DNA of 32,089 nucleotides from Candidatus Nanopelagicales bacterium (GCA_030157755.1 JAOAUD010000013.1:1-32089), one strand, 5' to 3'; positions 1-8,345 are shown, counted from the stretch's first letter. Program-made: numbers and translations. The notes: generated by a model from the sequence alone, not told the origin.

Positions 1-614
1 GATTCGCGTTCATCATTGAGGCGCTCGGGACGAATACTGGGTTTCCGTTCTCACCTTACGACTACACCGATGCACTAGGCATTCGTCTTGCCGAGGTGCC
101 CCTGGTCATCCCATTCGCATGGGCAATGACGGCGTACCCAGTTCTCTTGTTAAGCCGTCGGCTTACAGCCGCCCTGAACCCGTCCGTCGGCAGCCGCTTT
201 GTGTTTGCCGGAATTGGCGCCTTTGCGCTCACTTCGTGGGACTTGTTCCTTGACCCTCAGATGGTGTCGGCCGGGTACTGGAGGTGGAATCACAACGCAG
301 TCGATCTGCCGGGGGTTCCCGGTATCCCAGCCATGAACTACCTCGGCTGGCTTGGCGCGAGTTTCGTGCTGATGTTGTTGCTGTCACTGCTGCCGACCAG
401 AGCGGTTTCCGAAGCCGTGCCCGCCACACTGTGGGCATGGACTTGGATCGGTGGCATTGTGGCCAACGCGTTCTTCTTTGACCGGCCAACAGTCGCCCTG
501 GTTGGAGGAGTCGCGATGGCGGTGGTGACGGTTCCCTACTTGTGGCTGCTGGCCAACAAGCGCGGCGCCACGACAACGATCGATCCATCGATCCGCGAAG
601 GAGTGTCGGGGTGA
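1..614 (+). CDS. cruF: CruF-type carotenoid biosynthesis protein (carotenoid hydratase), 5' truncated
   Basis: This is the C-terminal part of a membrane protein of the DUF422/CruF family. The reading frame is open from base 3 with no real start, so the gene begins before the window; the GTG at 96 in the ORF track is internal. Visible family features are the EALGTNTGFPFSPYDY segment followed by LG..LAEVPLVIPFAW, a WDLFLDPQM segment and GVPGIPAMNYLGW, with several hydrophobic helices. Family knowledge: CruF adds water across the terminal C-1',2' double bond of acyclic ends of carotenoids such as gamma-carotene, or of bacterioruberin precursors. The stop TGA overlaps the GTG start of the glycosyltransferase (GTGA), so the two are translationally coupled. 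This supports a hydroxylate-then-glycosylate pathway. The family is well supported; the exact substrate is inferred. Confidence 0.85.
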   Translation, partial: FAFIIEALGTNTGFPFSPYDYTDALGIRLAEVPLVIPFAWAMTAYPVLLLSRRLTAALNPSVGSRFVFAGIGAFALTSWDLFLDPQMVSAGYWRWNHNAVDLPGVPGIPAMNYLGWLGASFVLMLLLSLLPTRAVSEAVPATLWAWTWIGGIVANAFFFDRPTVALVGGVAMAVVTVPYLWLLANKRGATTTIDPSIREGVSG

Positions 615-1750
615 GGATTCCACTGCGCGTTGTCGCCGCAACCCTCGGTCTCGCCGCAACAGCGCTGGCGGTCGGAACCCTGCGCAACGCTCGATCGCTG
701 CCGGTCGCACAGCCGTCCAGTGGCGCCGACACAAGCCCTGGACCCGACACAACGATCAGCGTCCTACTTCCGGCGCGCAACGAGAGCGGCAACATCGAAC
801 GATGCCTGCCGACCCTGCTGTCACTGCACGGTGCAACCGAGATCCTCGTGCTCGACGATCAATCGACCGACGACACCGCAGCCATCGCCAAGCGCCTAGT
901 GGAGGCCGACCCGAGGGCAGCGGTACTGCAAGACAACGGCACCAGCATTCCGCCAGGTTGGCTTGGCAAGTCCTGGGCGTGCGAGCGGCTTGCTCAGGCG
1001 GCGAAAGGGGACGTACTGGCATTTGTCGATGCCGACGTGACCCTGAATCCGAGCGCTCTGGTTTCGGCAGTTCGACTGATGCGCGAACTTAATGTCGACA
1101 TGATCTGCCCGTACCCAGAGCAACTGACAAGCACGCCACTGACCCGACTCGTGCAGCCACTGCTGCAGTGGTCCTGGTTGACGTTCATCCCAGTCACCAC
1201 GTCCATGGACCGGCAGCTCCCAAGCATGGCTGTCGGCAACGGCCAGTTTGCTGTCTTTAACGCACCCGCCTATCGCAGCGTCGGTGGTCATGCCGCAGTT
1301 GCGGGCGACGTACTTGAGGATGTTGGCCTAGCGCGTGCGATGCGGCGGGCCGGGTACCGAACGGCGGTTGTCGATGGCTCGGCGATCGCCAAGTGTCGCA
1401 TGTACGAGACGGACCGCGAACTCGCTGACGGCTATACAAAATCGCTGTGGGCTGCATCAGGAAGTGAAGTAGGTGCGTTAGGTATTGCCGGTCTGCTCAA
1501 GTTGTTGTACGTGCTTCCGCCACTGTTCGCTGCGACAAGTCGCGATCGAAACGTGAGGGCCTGGGGCGCAGTGGGCTACGCCGCGGGAGTGGCAAGTCGC
1601 GTCGTCGTGGCACGCAAGACCGGTCAACGGGTATGGCCCGAGGCGCTCACCCAGCCCCTGTCGGTGACCGCCTTCAGCGCGCTTACCGTGATCTCAATTT
1701 GGCGGCATCGCCGAGGCGAATTGCAGTGGAAGGGTCGCCCCCTCCCCTAG
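611..1750 (+). CDS. cruG: CruG-like carotenoid glycosyltransferase (GT2 family)
   Basis: This is a family 2 glycosyltransferase of about 379 residues. I chose GTG 611 because it overlaps the upstream stop as GTGA and has GAAGGAG about seven bases upstream; the ORF track start at 542 lies deep inside cruF. It has an N-terminal hydrophobic segment, then the GT-A core: VLLPARNESGNIERCL, LVLDDQSTDDT, the DxD-type FVDADV, and the acceptor-side EDVGLARAMRRAG. Hydrophobic segments near the C terminus suggest membrane association. Family knowledge: CruG transfers a sugar to the 2'-hydroxyl of myxol-type carotenoids, next to CruF. The sugar and exact carotenoid acceptor cannot be read from sequence. 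It ends tail-to-tail with the dipeptidase, overlapping by four bases (CTAG). Confidence 0.8.
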   Translation: MRIPLRVVAATLGLAATALAVGTLRNARSLPVAQPSSGADTSPGPDTTISVLLPARNESGNIERCLPTLLSLHGATEILVLDDQSTDDTAAIAKRLVEADPRAAVLQDNGTSIPPGWLGKSWACERLAQAAKGDVLAFVDADVTLNPSALVSAVRLMRELNVDMICPYPEQLTSTPLTRLVQPLLQWSWLTFIPVTTSMDRQLPSMAVGNGQFAVFNAPAYRSVGGHAAVAGDVLEDVGLARAMRRAGYRTAVVDGSAIAKCRMYETDRELADGYTKSLWAASGSEVGALGIAGLLKLLYVLPPLFAATSRDRNVRAWGAVGYAAGVASRVVVARKTGQRVWPEALTQPLSVTAFSALTVISIWRHRRGELQWKGRPLP

Positions 1751-2598
1751 GTCGCTGCGTCCTCGCCTTCAAACGGCGAGGTCGCCAGATAACGCGGAGC
1801 CTTTCCTTTGACGGCAGCCCAAAGTCGGGTTCCGTTCTCGAAGTGCCACCACTCGCAATCCAACTGAACAAAACCGGCCTTGAACATCACGGCGCGAAGC
1901 AGCCTGCGAAGATCGCGGCTTAGCGCGAGCGGATCAGAGTCCGCCACGGTCTCCAGCGAGCGCGCGTGTGCCTGATGTGAGAACTCGTCAAAGCGAGTAC
2001 CCAGGTTCAGTGGAATCGACTGCCAAGTGAGCGTCACGTCGACAGTCCCACCGGTTGCGTGCGGAGGCGGTGTCGCCGGATCCGCTGACGGTGGGTTCAC
2101 GAAGCCGGGTGCCAGCGTCCCATCCGCGTAGGCCAACGCGTGCAATTCAGCCTGTAGCCGCGGATCCCGCCAGGCATCCCAGACCGCGAGTCCGAATCCC
2201 TCCGGCAGATCATCGACCGCGTTAACCAATCGCAGTGCCGCGCCCTGGCGCATGACTGCCTCGGGTAGCGCGTAGGGCCACCCGCTGTGCCAATACGCGC
2301 CAAGCACCCGCACTCGAGGGTGCCGGATGTTGATGAGGGGTTCATCGCTGCCGTCTGCATCATCACCCACCAGCGGCAAGGCCGTCCCACTCGGATCAGA
2401 CAGCAATTCCGGAATCGGAAGTTGACGTGGCACCGCTCCAAGCGACAAGACCGTTGCCGGGTCCACTCCACACCAGTCGTACGTCGGCAGGCTGGTGAGT
2501 CGAGGACGACCGTCAGAGCTCATAGGTACATGGTCGAGTACACCCGACTCGATGAACCAACTCGGGTCATCAATTGCAGCAGAGTTGAGCACGGCCAA
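1747..2598 (-). CDS. D-alanyl-D-alanine dipeptidase (VanX-type, peptidase M15D)
   Basis: This is a zinc dipeptidase of the VanX/DdpX family. The zinc-site motifs are recognisable: PHATGGTVDVTL corresponds to the HxxxGxAxD block, GTRFDEFSHQAH matches the VanX segment after it, and CEWWHFENG supplies the catalytic glutamate and last zinc histidine. AVWDAWRDP carries the conserved arginine region. No signal peptide is seen, so it is probably cytoplasmic. It would hydrolyse D-Ala-D-Ala, either in peptidoglycan recycling or as a nutrient route; no VanH/VanA partners lie nearby, so a vancomycin-resistance role is not supported. The start is uncertain. TTG 2694 would overlap the divergent secreted-protein gene, so I give TTG 2598; GTG 2592 and ATG 2523 are alternatives and none has a clear ribosome binding site. 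Confidence 0.8.
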   Translation of the reverse strand: MAVLNSAAIDDPSWFIESGVLDHVPMSSDGRPRLTSLPTYDWCGVDPATVLSLGAVPRQLPIPELLSDPSGTALPLVGDDADGSDEPLINIRHPRVRVLGAYWHSGWPYALPEAVMRQGAALRLVNAVDDLPEGFGLAVWDAWRDPRLQAELHALAYADGTLAPGFVNPPSADPATPPPHATGGTVDVTLTWQSIPLNLGTRFDEFSHQAHARSLETVADSDPLALSRDLRRLLRAVMFKAGFVQLDCEWWHFENGTRLWAAVKGKAPRYLATSPFEGEDAAT

Positions 2599-2657
2599 AC
2601 GGGTGAACCATGGTGTTGGAGAGCTAAGCGTTGATTGATCATGGAGGGGTGAAACGC

Positions 2658-3965
2658 GTGGCGCTGCGACACACGGCCGTGGCCGTGGGCTCAATGCTGC
2701 TCATCGCGGGGGGTTCACTAGTCGCAGGACCAGCGGCCCAGGCGACGGTCACGACGTTTAACGATGGAGTGCTGATATACAAAGTCGGCGACGCAGGTGA
2801 AGTCAGCATTGGTGATGGATTGGTCGATGCATGTGTCACGACGTGCGCAGCCAACAACGGCGTTGGTATTGACGGCAGCGGCGTGCTCACGCTCCCAAGT
2901 CAGGTAAGCGATGGCTTCCTCACCTATAACGTCACTGAGATCAGCGACCGGGCATTTTCAGATTGGTCGGGAATCTTCGGCGTGACCATCCCAGGAACCG
3001 TGCGCCGCGTCGGAAACCAAGCCTTCTACCGGGGAACTCCGGGAACGGGCCTGTCCAGCCTCACAATCGAACCTGGCGTCGACCTGACAATCAGCAACAT
3101 GGCCTTCGCCGGCACAGCTCTGACCCACCTGGATATCCCATCAAGGGTGAGGACTATCGAGATGGCCGCCTTCATCGACGTTCCGAATCTGCAAACGATC
3201 GAGATCAACGGCGGCGACACCCCTGCCTCTATCGCAACTTCAGCGTTCCGCCTTGGGAACCCGGCTCCGAATTCGGACCTGGACTACGTGCGTTTCCGCG
3301 GGGTCAAGCCAACGATTGCTGACAATGCATTCGACGGCCACGTCGGCTGTGAACTTCGCTACCAATCAACCGAGACCAGTTGGAGCGCGCCATTCGCGAC
3401 GATGTCCGACTGCACGTGGATCTCAACTGACGCTCCGTCAATCACTGCCTCGCCCGCAGACGCCACCACGCGCGTCGGAGACCCCGCGACGACCTTCAGT
3501 GTGGCGGCGACCGGAAATGGTGAGCTGTACTACCAGTGGCAGCGCAACGGTGTTGGCATCCCGGGTGAGAACAGCGCCACCCTCACCATCTCGAACCCGT
3601 CGCTGAGTAACAGCGGCGACCAGTACGACGTCGTGGTGACGAACTGGGTCGGTTCGCAGACAAGCTCGGCAGCAACCCTGACAGTTACTCCCGCACCTGC
3701 GACGCCTACCAAAGCGGCCCAAACCGCCAATCTTGCGATCGCCAAGAAACTGAAGCGCAACCGCTCATACACGCTGCCAACTCGCACCACGGAAGGTCAG
3801 CCAATCGCGTGGTCGGTCTCCAAGACCGGTAAGTGCAAAGTCAACGGCGGAAAGCTCAAGTGCAGGAAGGCGACCGGGAAGCGCACGACCACATTGACGG
3901 CCCGCGCCCCAGCAACTTCGACACTGTTTGAGTTCGTCCAAACGGTCAAGCGCAAGGTTGGCTAA
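2658..3965 (+). CDS. Secreted BspA-type leucine-rich repeat protein with Ig-like domain
   Basis: This is an exported protein of about 435 residues. GTG 2658 is preferred because GGAGGGG lies eight bases upstream; GTG 2649 would sit against that site, and TTG 2631 is unlikely. A signal peptide (RHTAVAVGSMLLIAGGS, cleavage near AAQA-TV around residue 30) is followed by BspA-type LRR_5 repeats at roughly 85-235, with units such as ISDRAFSDWSGIFGVTIPGTV and VRTIEMAAFIDVPNLQTIEI. An Ig-like domain spans about 260-344 (YYQWQRNGVGIPGENSATLTI, then DQYDVVVTNWVG). A Pro/Ala/Thr linker leads to a strongly basic C-terminal segment rich in lysine with a Cys pair (GKCKVNGGKLKCRK). No LPXTG or C-terminal anchor is visible. 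A role in adhesion or ligand binding is inferred from the domains only. It lies 35 bases upstream of the desaturase gene. Confidence 0.8.
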   Translation: MALRHTAVAVGSMLLIAGGSLVAGPAAQATVTTFNDGVLIYKVGDAGEVSIGDGLVDACVTTCAANNGVGIDGSGVLTLPSQVSDGFLTYNVTEISDRAFSDWSGIFGVTIPGTVRRVGNQAFYRGTPGTGLSSLTIEPGVDLTISNMAFAGTALTHLDIPSRVRTIEMAAFIDVPNLQTIEINGGDTPASIATSAFRLGNPAPNSDLDYVRFRGVKPTIADNAFDGHVGCELRYQSTETSWSAPFATMSDCTWISTDAPSITASPADATTRVGDPATTFSVAATGNGELYYQWQRNGVGIPGENSATLTISNPSLSNSGDQYDVVVTNWVGSQTSSAATLTVTPAPATPTKAAQTANLAIAKKLKRNRSYTLPTRTTEGQPIAWSVSKTGKCKVNGGKLKCRKATGKRTTTLTARAPATSTLFEFVQTVKRKVG

Positions 3966-3986
3966 CACGAGCGGCCAACAACGCTC

Positions 3987-3992
3987 TATCGT
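3987..3992 (+). promoter_or_regulatory. Candidate -10 box (TATCGT) of the CrtD-like desaturase gene
   Basis: TATCGT fits the actinobacterial TANNNT pattern and ends eight bases before the GTG start at 4001. No Shine-Dalgarno sequence is present between them, so a leaderless or nearly leaderless transcript is plausible. No convincing -35 box was identified. Confidence 0.4.
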
Positions 3993-4000
3993 CAGGCGTC

Positions 4001-5497
4001 GTGAGCCGCATTGTTGTCATCGGAGCCGGAATCGGCGGTATGGCAACGGCTGCACGTCTGAGCGTCAAAGGCCACCAGGTGACGATTGTTGAACAGTCCG
4101 ATCAAGTCGGCGGCAAGGCTGGCGCGTATTCCCGCGACGGCTTCGTGTTCGACACGGGCCCAAGCCTGATCACGCTCCCGGCGGTCTACCGCGACCTCTT
4201 CCTCAAGACTGGCACCTCGCTGGAAGACAACGTGGACCTTCAGCCTGTCGAACCAGGCACAAGTTATCGATGGTCAGACGGCACACGGGTGACGCTTCCT
4301 GGGGTCAACCCGGCCGCTGCCGCCACCGCGCTTGGTGACGCGCTCGGCGGAACCGCGCGGGAAGATTGGCTCGCCCTCATAGCGCGGGCAGCCGAGATCT
4401 GGCGGATCACGCGAAAGCCGTTCCTGGAGTCGCCGCTAACCGGCACGAGGGAACTGCTCGCCCTGGCCAAGAGCCCCCGAGACGTTCGAACCGTTGCCCC
4501 GACCACCAGCCTTCGAGGCTTGGGGCGCAAGTACTTGCGAGACCCGAGACTGCGGATGCTCCTTGATCGCTACGCAACCTATTCCGGATCCGACCCGCGC
4601 AAAGCACCAGCAGCGCTGTCGACGATTCCCTACGTCGAACAAACCTTCGGAAGTTGGCACATAGGTGGTGGTGTCCACAAACTCGCTGACGCACTGGCGG
4701 CCCGCTGTGAGGAACGCAAAATTGACATCTTGCTGAACTCTGACGTGACGCGCATAGTGCTCGACGAAGGCAGAGTCCGCAGCGTTGAATTGTCCGACGG
4801 CAGCCACCTTGAGGCGGACATCGTGGTTTCCAACGCTGATGCTTCCCACCTCTATGGCGATCTCGTGTCGGGCAATCGAGCCGATGCCGCGCTGCGTCAA
4901 CTTCGCAAAGCGACACCCTCGTTCTCTGGCTTCGTCATGCTGCTCGCGATCAAGGGCAGAACTCCCGACATCAGCCACCACAACGTGTGGTTTCCAGCTG
5001 ACTACAACGCAGAATTTGATGCCGTCTTCAAGGGTCGGCCAGCGACAGATCCCACGATCTATGCCTGCGTCCCCGATGACCCGCTCATGCGGCCAGACGC
5101 TGACCACGAATCATGGTTCGTACTCATCAACGCACCTCGACATGGCCATGGCAAGAATGAATTCGATTGGTCGCAAACAGACTTCGCCAACAACTACGCC
5201 GACCGAATGGTGGAGCTACTCGCAGAGCGTGGCACGGACCTGCGTAGTCGCATTTTGTGGCGCGAACTCATCACTCCCGCGGACTTGGAAGCCCGCACCC
5301 GAGCACCTGGTGGCTCGATCTACGGCACGTCAAGCAATGGCATGCGCGCCGCGTTCTTGCGTCCAGCGAATACCTCGCCGATTGAGGGGCTCTACCTCGT
5401 TGGTGGTTCATCACATCCAGGCGGCGGCTTGCCACTCGTCGGTATGTCCGCCGAGATTGTCGCCGAGACAATCGGCCGCGCCCGCAAACGCAACTGA
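4001..5497 (+). CDS. CrtI-family carotenoid desaturase, probably CrtD-like
   Basis: This is a FAD-dependent amine-oxidoreductase-type carotenoid desaturase of 498 residues, the usual CrtI length. The N-terminal dinucleotide-binding motif is IVVIGAGIGGMATAARL, followed by the family block GGKAGAYSRDGFVFDTGPSLITLP. The C-terminal signature is LYLVGGSSHPGGGLPLVGMSAEIVA, which resembles CrtD-type (hydroxycarotenoid 3,4-desaturase) ends more than classical phytoene desaturases. A second paralogue lies at 11201. With CruF and a CruG-like transferase close by, the most economical assignment is desaturation at the C-3',4' position of the hydroxylated end group; phytoene or lycopene desaturation remains possible. 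The start is GTG 4001, with no ribosome binding site. The ORFs on the other strand here are shadows. Confidence 0.82.
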   Translation: MSRIVVIGAGIGGMATAARLSVKGHQVTIVEQSDQVGGKAGAYSRDGFVFDTGPSLITLPAVYRDLFLKTGTSLEDNVDLQPVEPGTSYRWSDGTRVTLPGVNPAAAATALGDALGGTAREDWLALIARAAEIWRITRKPFLESPLTGTRELLALAKSPRDVRTVAPTTSLRGLGRKYLRDPRLRMLLDRYATYSGSDPRKAPAALSTIPYVEQTFGSWHIGGGVHKLADALAARCEERKIDILLNSDVTRIVLDEGRVRSVELSDGSHLEADIVVSNADASHLYGDLVSGNRADAALRQLRKATPSFSGFVMLLAIKGRTPDISHHNVWFPADYNAEFDAVFKGRPATDPTIYACVPDDPLMRPDADHESWFVLINAPRHGHGKNEFDWSQTDFANNYADRMVELLAERGTDLRSRILWRELITPADLEARTRAPGGSIYGTSSNGMRAAFLRPANTSPIEGLYLVGGSSHPGGGLPLVGMSAEIVAETIGRARKRN

Positions 5498-5549
5498 CTC
5501 CCGGCACTAACCGCGTCGGTGGTCGAAGCGCCTGTCACGGTCGGTAGGG

Positions 5550-6425
5550 CTACGCCTTCCGGAACTGAATGACCGCTACCCAGACCATGATCAGGCCCAT
5601 AACCGCGATGATTACTGCCTCGAGCCACATCGGCACTAGCCAGTCTCCCCACGTCACTCCGCTCACGAACGAAGCGCCCGCCGGGCCAACGTCAATGAAC
5701 GCGAAGATCGTCCGACGGACCAAATCGACCGCGTACGTGAGTGGGTTGATGTGGGTGAGGATCGTTAACCAGGTGGGCAGGTTGTTGAGGGGGAACAACG
5801 CCCCCGATAAGAAGAACATCGGGAGCATGAGGACCTGGGTCATCGCCATGAACGCCTGAAACGTCTTGATCCGTGCCGCGACCATCACGCCGAATGCCGT
5901 GATCATCAGCGCGATGAGCATCAACTCGGCGACGACCAGAACGATCATCAGCGGGTTGTACGGAACGCCGACAAGTCCAGCCAGTGCCAGCAGCACCAAT
6001 CCTTGGAACGTAGCGACCGTCGCTCCACCTACGCACTTTCCGACAACGATTGCCCAGCGCCCAACGGGGGCAACGAGCATCTCGCGGAGGAAGCCGAATT
6101 CGCGGTCCCAAACAATCGAGCCAGCGGAGAAGACGGCCGTGAACAACACCGCCAGAGTCAGCACTCCAGGGAACAGGAACGTCCGAACATTGACATCGGA
6201 CGCTGCACCCGTGCCACCCATGAGACTCGACAATCCGGTCCCAAGGACGAAGAGGAAGAGCAGCGGCTGCATAAGCGACGTGACCATCCGCAACCGATCG
6301 CGGCGGAAGCGAATGAGCTCGCGACGCCACACAACTTTGATAGCGCGCCAATCGCTGCGCCAACTGCGCGGGGGCACCAGTACCGAGACCACAGTGATCG
6401 GTGGCACTTCATTGGTTGTTGTCAT
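5550..6425 (-). CDS. ABC-2 type exporter permease (DrrB-like)
   Basis: This is the membrane subunit of an ABC exporter, about 291 residues. I moved the start from the ORF-track 6608 to ATG 6425 (MTTTNEVPPITVV), because GGAGGT lies seven bases upstream and the longer version would run into the ATPase gene. It has an N-terminal cytoplasmic segment (WRREL IRFRRDRLRM region) and six predicted hydrophobic segments typical of the ABC-2 family, including a stretch like FLFPGVLTLAVLFTAVFSAGS and the conserved NPLTYAVDLVRR near the last helices. It pairs with the DrrA-like ATPase immediately upstream, four bases away, and is transcribed with it after padR. The substrate is unknown; DrrAB-type systems often export lipids or hydrophobic drugs. 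It converges on the desaturase gene with a 52-base gap and no clear terminator. Confidence 0.88.
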   Translation of the reverse strand: MTTTNEVPPITVVSVLVPPRSWRSDWRAIKVVWRRELIRFRRDRLRMVTSLMQPLLFLFVLGTGLSSLMGGTGAASDVNVRTFLFPGVLTLAVLFTAVFSAGSIVWDREFGFLREMLVAPVGRWAIVVGKCVGGATVATFQGLVLLALAGLVGVPYNPLMIVLVVAELMLIALMITAFGVMVAARIKTFQAFMAMTQVLMLPMFFLSGALFPLNNLPTWLTILTHINPLTYAVDLVRRTIFAFIDVGPAGASFVSGVTWGDWLVPMWLEAVIIAVMGLIMVWVAVIQFRKA

Positions 6426-6429
6426 CGGG

Positions 6430-7437
6430 CTACCTCCGTCCTGCAAGTTGCGGTGGCGGCCCCGACCCACGCGCGACCGCCTGGTCTGCATCGCGAATCG
6501 AGGTGCCGGTGTGGGCCATAAATACGTCGTCGAGCGAGGGTCGAGCCACACTGACCGCCCGAATCGCCATGCCCATTTCAAAGAGTTGCGGGACGAAGCG
6601 CTCACCATCAGCGACCGAGAACGTCAGCACGCCATCAAGGACCCGCGACTCGATTCCGAACTTCTCTCGGATGGCGAGTCTTGCGGCTTCGTCATCATCA
6701 GTTCGGATCTCGACCCTGTCTTTACCCACCTGCGCCTTGAGTGCCGCCGGAGTGTCGAGGGCGACAATCTGACCGGCGTCCATGATCGCAATGCGGTCAC
6801 AGTGGTCGGCTTCATCCATGTAGTGGGTGGTCACGAAGATGGTGATGTCTTCGGAATCGCGCAACTCGTACAAGTACTTCCAGATTGAGCTTCTGGTCTG
6901 CGGGTCGAGTCCCACCGTTGGTTCGTCGAGGAAGAGCACTCGAGGCGAGTGCATGAGCCCACGAGCGATCTCAAGGCGACGCTTCATGCCGCCAGAGAAC
7001 GTCTGAACCAGCGAATCACGCCGATCCCACAATCCGACCATCTCCAGGACCTGCTTCATACGAGGTCGAACCAGTTCACGCGGAACCCCGTAGAGCTCCG
7101 CATGGAACTCGAGGTTCTGAGCAGCTGACAGGTAGACATCCAGGGTGGTCTCTTGGAATACCAACCCAATGTTCCGCCGAACGTCGTCGCGCTGAGTCAG
7201 GACATCAAAGTCCGCGACCCTCGCCGTCCCACTTGTGGGATCAAGCAACGTGCAGAGGATGGAAATGGTCGTCGACTTCCCGGCCCCATTAGGGCCGAGG
7301 AAGCCGAACGTTTCACCTGTGTAGACAGTCAGGTCGATGCCGCGAACTGCTTGCACGTCTCCGAAGTCCTTTGTGAGACCGTCGACCTTCACCGCTGGCG
7401 TTGCGGCCGTGTCAATCTCGCGTGGCAGTGAATCCAT
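6430..7437 (-). CDS. ABC transporter ATPase (DrrA/daunorubicin-resistance type)
   Basis: This is the nucleotide-binding subunit of the exporter, 335 residues. It carries Walker A GPNGAGKST (about 48-56), a Q-loop region FQETTL, the signature SGGMKRRLEIARG (about 148-160), Walker B VLFLDEPTVGLDP and the switch histidine in FVTTHYMDEAD. The C-terminal extension of about 90 residues after DAGQIVALDTP, ending SVARPSLDDVFMAHTG, is characteristic of DrrA-like proteins. ATG 7437 sits directly after the padR stop codon (TAG at 7440-7438), so expression is coupled to the regulator. The gene ends four bases before the permease start. Drug or lipid export is a family-level inference; the actual substrate is not evident. 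Confidence 0.9.
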   Translation of the reverse strand: MDSLPREIDTAATPAVKVDGLTKDFGDVQAVRGIDLTVYTGETFGFLGPNGAGKSTTISILCTLLDPTSGTARVADFDVLTQRDDVRRNIGLVFQETTLDVYLSAAQNLEFHAELYGVPRELVRPRMKQVLEMVGLWDRRDSLVQTFSGGMKRRLEIARGLMHSPRVLFLDEPTVGLDPQTRSSIWKYLYELRDSEDITIFVTTHYMDEADHCDRIAIMDAGQIVALDTPAALKAQVGKDRVEIRTDDDEAARLAIREKFGIESRVLDGVLTFSVADGERFVPQLFEMGMAIRAVSVARPSLDDVFMAHTGTSIRDADQAVARGSGPPPQLAGRR

Positions 7438-8169
7438 CTAGTTACCTTCCGCTGGTTGTGCGGGCTCATCAGACGTTGTGGCGAACTCGGCTGGATCCGT
7501 TGCGAGGATCAGGTAAAGCTCGCGTTGTGCTGCAGTCAGAGCTGCGGCAGCAGCGGCAACCTGTTCAGTGGTTCCCACTTGTCCAACCTGACGAGCGGCC
7601 TGAACTATTCCGTGGGCGGCATCGCGCAGCGATGAGGAGTCGTTACTCGTCACCGAATCCCATACCCGCGACAAGGTCTCGCGGTTCTCTTCAACATAGG
7701 TGTCCCCTTCTGAGGTCAGCGATGCAATCCCCCGCTTCGACTGGTCGGCCTCAACCTGAACCAAACCTTCGTCCTGCAACTGCTGTAGGGCCGGGTACAC
7801 AGAACCGGGGCTAGGCGTCCACGCCCCTTCGGTCCGCTCACCGATCGCTTGCATGAGCTCGTAGCCATGACGCGGCGATTCACTGATCAGCAGCAACAAC
7901 GCTGATCGGACGTCTCCTCGACGATGGCGCCTGCCACCACGATGACGACCGCCGGGGCGGCCGCGTGGCGGCCCGAAGGCACCATCTGCACCTGGCCCCA
8001 TCCGACGATCCGAACGGCGTGGGTGGCGGCCTCGTTCCCGACGCCCGCGGGTATCACCGGCGTCATCGGCGACGAATCCGCGCCCCTTGCCTGCATTCGT
8101 GCGAGTCGTGGTCTCATCACTGGTTGACTTCGCGGTTTGTGATTTCTTGGAAGTTGATTTCTTTGTCAT
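7438..8169 (-). CDS. PadR-family transcriptional regulator with long basic N-terminal extension
   Basis: The DNA-binding domain starts near GDVRSALLLLISESPRHGYEL and continues with the typical PadR block SPGSVYPALQQLQDEGLV, about residues 85-160. It is followed by a helical C-terminal region that probably dimerises. Before it lie about 80 low-complexity residues rich in Lys, Arg and Gly (KKSTSKKSQTAK, RGRPGGRHRGGRRHRRG), unusual for PadR proteins and likely disordered. I prefer ATG 8169, preceded by GAGAAA, over the ORF-track GTG 8193, which has no ribosome binding site. The gene leads the operon padR-ATPase-permease, a common arrangement in which PadR represses its own exporter until a ligand binds. 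Two palindromes upstream are candidate operators. Confidence 0.87.
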   Translation of the reverse strand: MTKKSTSKKSQTAKSTSDETTTRTNAGKGRGFVADDAGDTRGRRERGRHPRRSDRRMGPGADGAFGPPRGRPGGRHRGGRRHRRGDVRSALLLLISESPRHGYELMQAIGERTEGAWTPSPGSVYPALQQLQDEGLVQVEADQSKRGIASLTSEGDTYVEENRETLSRVWDSVTSNDSSSLRDAAHGIVQAARQVGQVGTTEQVAAAAAALTAAQRELYLILATDPAEFATTSDEPAQPAEGN

Positions 8170-8189
8170 TGGTTTCTCAATTCTTTGGG

Positions 8190-8204
8190 CCACATGATGT
8201 GGCG
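8190..8204. promoter_or_regulatory. Perfect inverted repeat upstream of padR
   Basis: GCCACATGATGTGGC is a seven-base perfect inverted repeat around a single central base. It sits about 20 bases before the preferred padR start. Its half-sites contain ACAT and ATGT, the cores known from some PadR operators, although with closer spacing. It could be an autoregulatory site or an RNA hairpin masking the ribosome binding region. Confidence 0.4.
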
Positions 8205-8281
8205 GGTGTCTTACTCGGTGTGACTTGCGATTTCTGACTGTCGTGCCGCGAGGTTGTGAGAGGACCTCAAGCGGTGTCCGC

Positions 8282-8299
8282 GGACGAGTGTTCTCGTCC
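8282..8299. other. Hairpin in the padR leader (GGACGAG / CTCGTCC)
   Basis: A perfect seven-base stem with a four-base loop lies between the likely padR promoter and its start codon. No T-tract follows on either strand, so it does not look like an intrinsic terminator. It may simply fold in the leader RNA; no function is assigned. Confidence 0.35.
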
Positions 8300-8329
8300 T
8301 ATCTTGCGGGCCGTTTCTTACCGACACAG

Positions 8330-8345
8330 TAACGATATATCGCTA
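8330..8345. promoter_or_regulatory. Candidate PadR operator overlapping the padR promoter
   Basis: TAACGATATATCGCTA is a near-perfect palindrome built on CGATATATCG (8333-8342). On the minus strand TTGCGT followed 16 bases later by TATATC gives a plausible promoter for the padR operon, and the palindrome covers its -10 box. Operator placement on the -10 box would fit repression by PadR. ATAT-rich palindromes of this type occur near actinobacterial padR genes, as far as I recall. The leader down to ATG 8169 would be about 160 bases. Confidence 0.5.

Noticed and set aside
1747-2598. Vancomycin resistance determinant
   Set aside because: Only a VanX-type dipeptidase is present, with no VanH, VanA/B ligase or VanRS genes around it; recycling or nutrient use is more likely.
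2599-2694. N-terminal extension of the dipeptidase to TTG 2694
   Set aside because: It would overlap the start and signal peptide of the divergent LRR/Ig gene and has no ribosome binding site.
4436-5107. 223-residue minus-strand ORF
   Set aside because: Antisense to the CrtI-family desaturase; composition is typical of the reverse strand of a GC-rich gene.
5866-6888. 340-residue plus-strand ORF
   Set aside because: It lies antisense to the exporter permease and ATPase, which have clear motifs and start sites; the protein is low complexity and Arg/Thr-rich, typical of a shadow frame.
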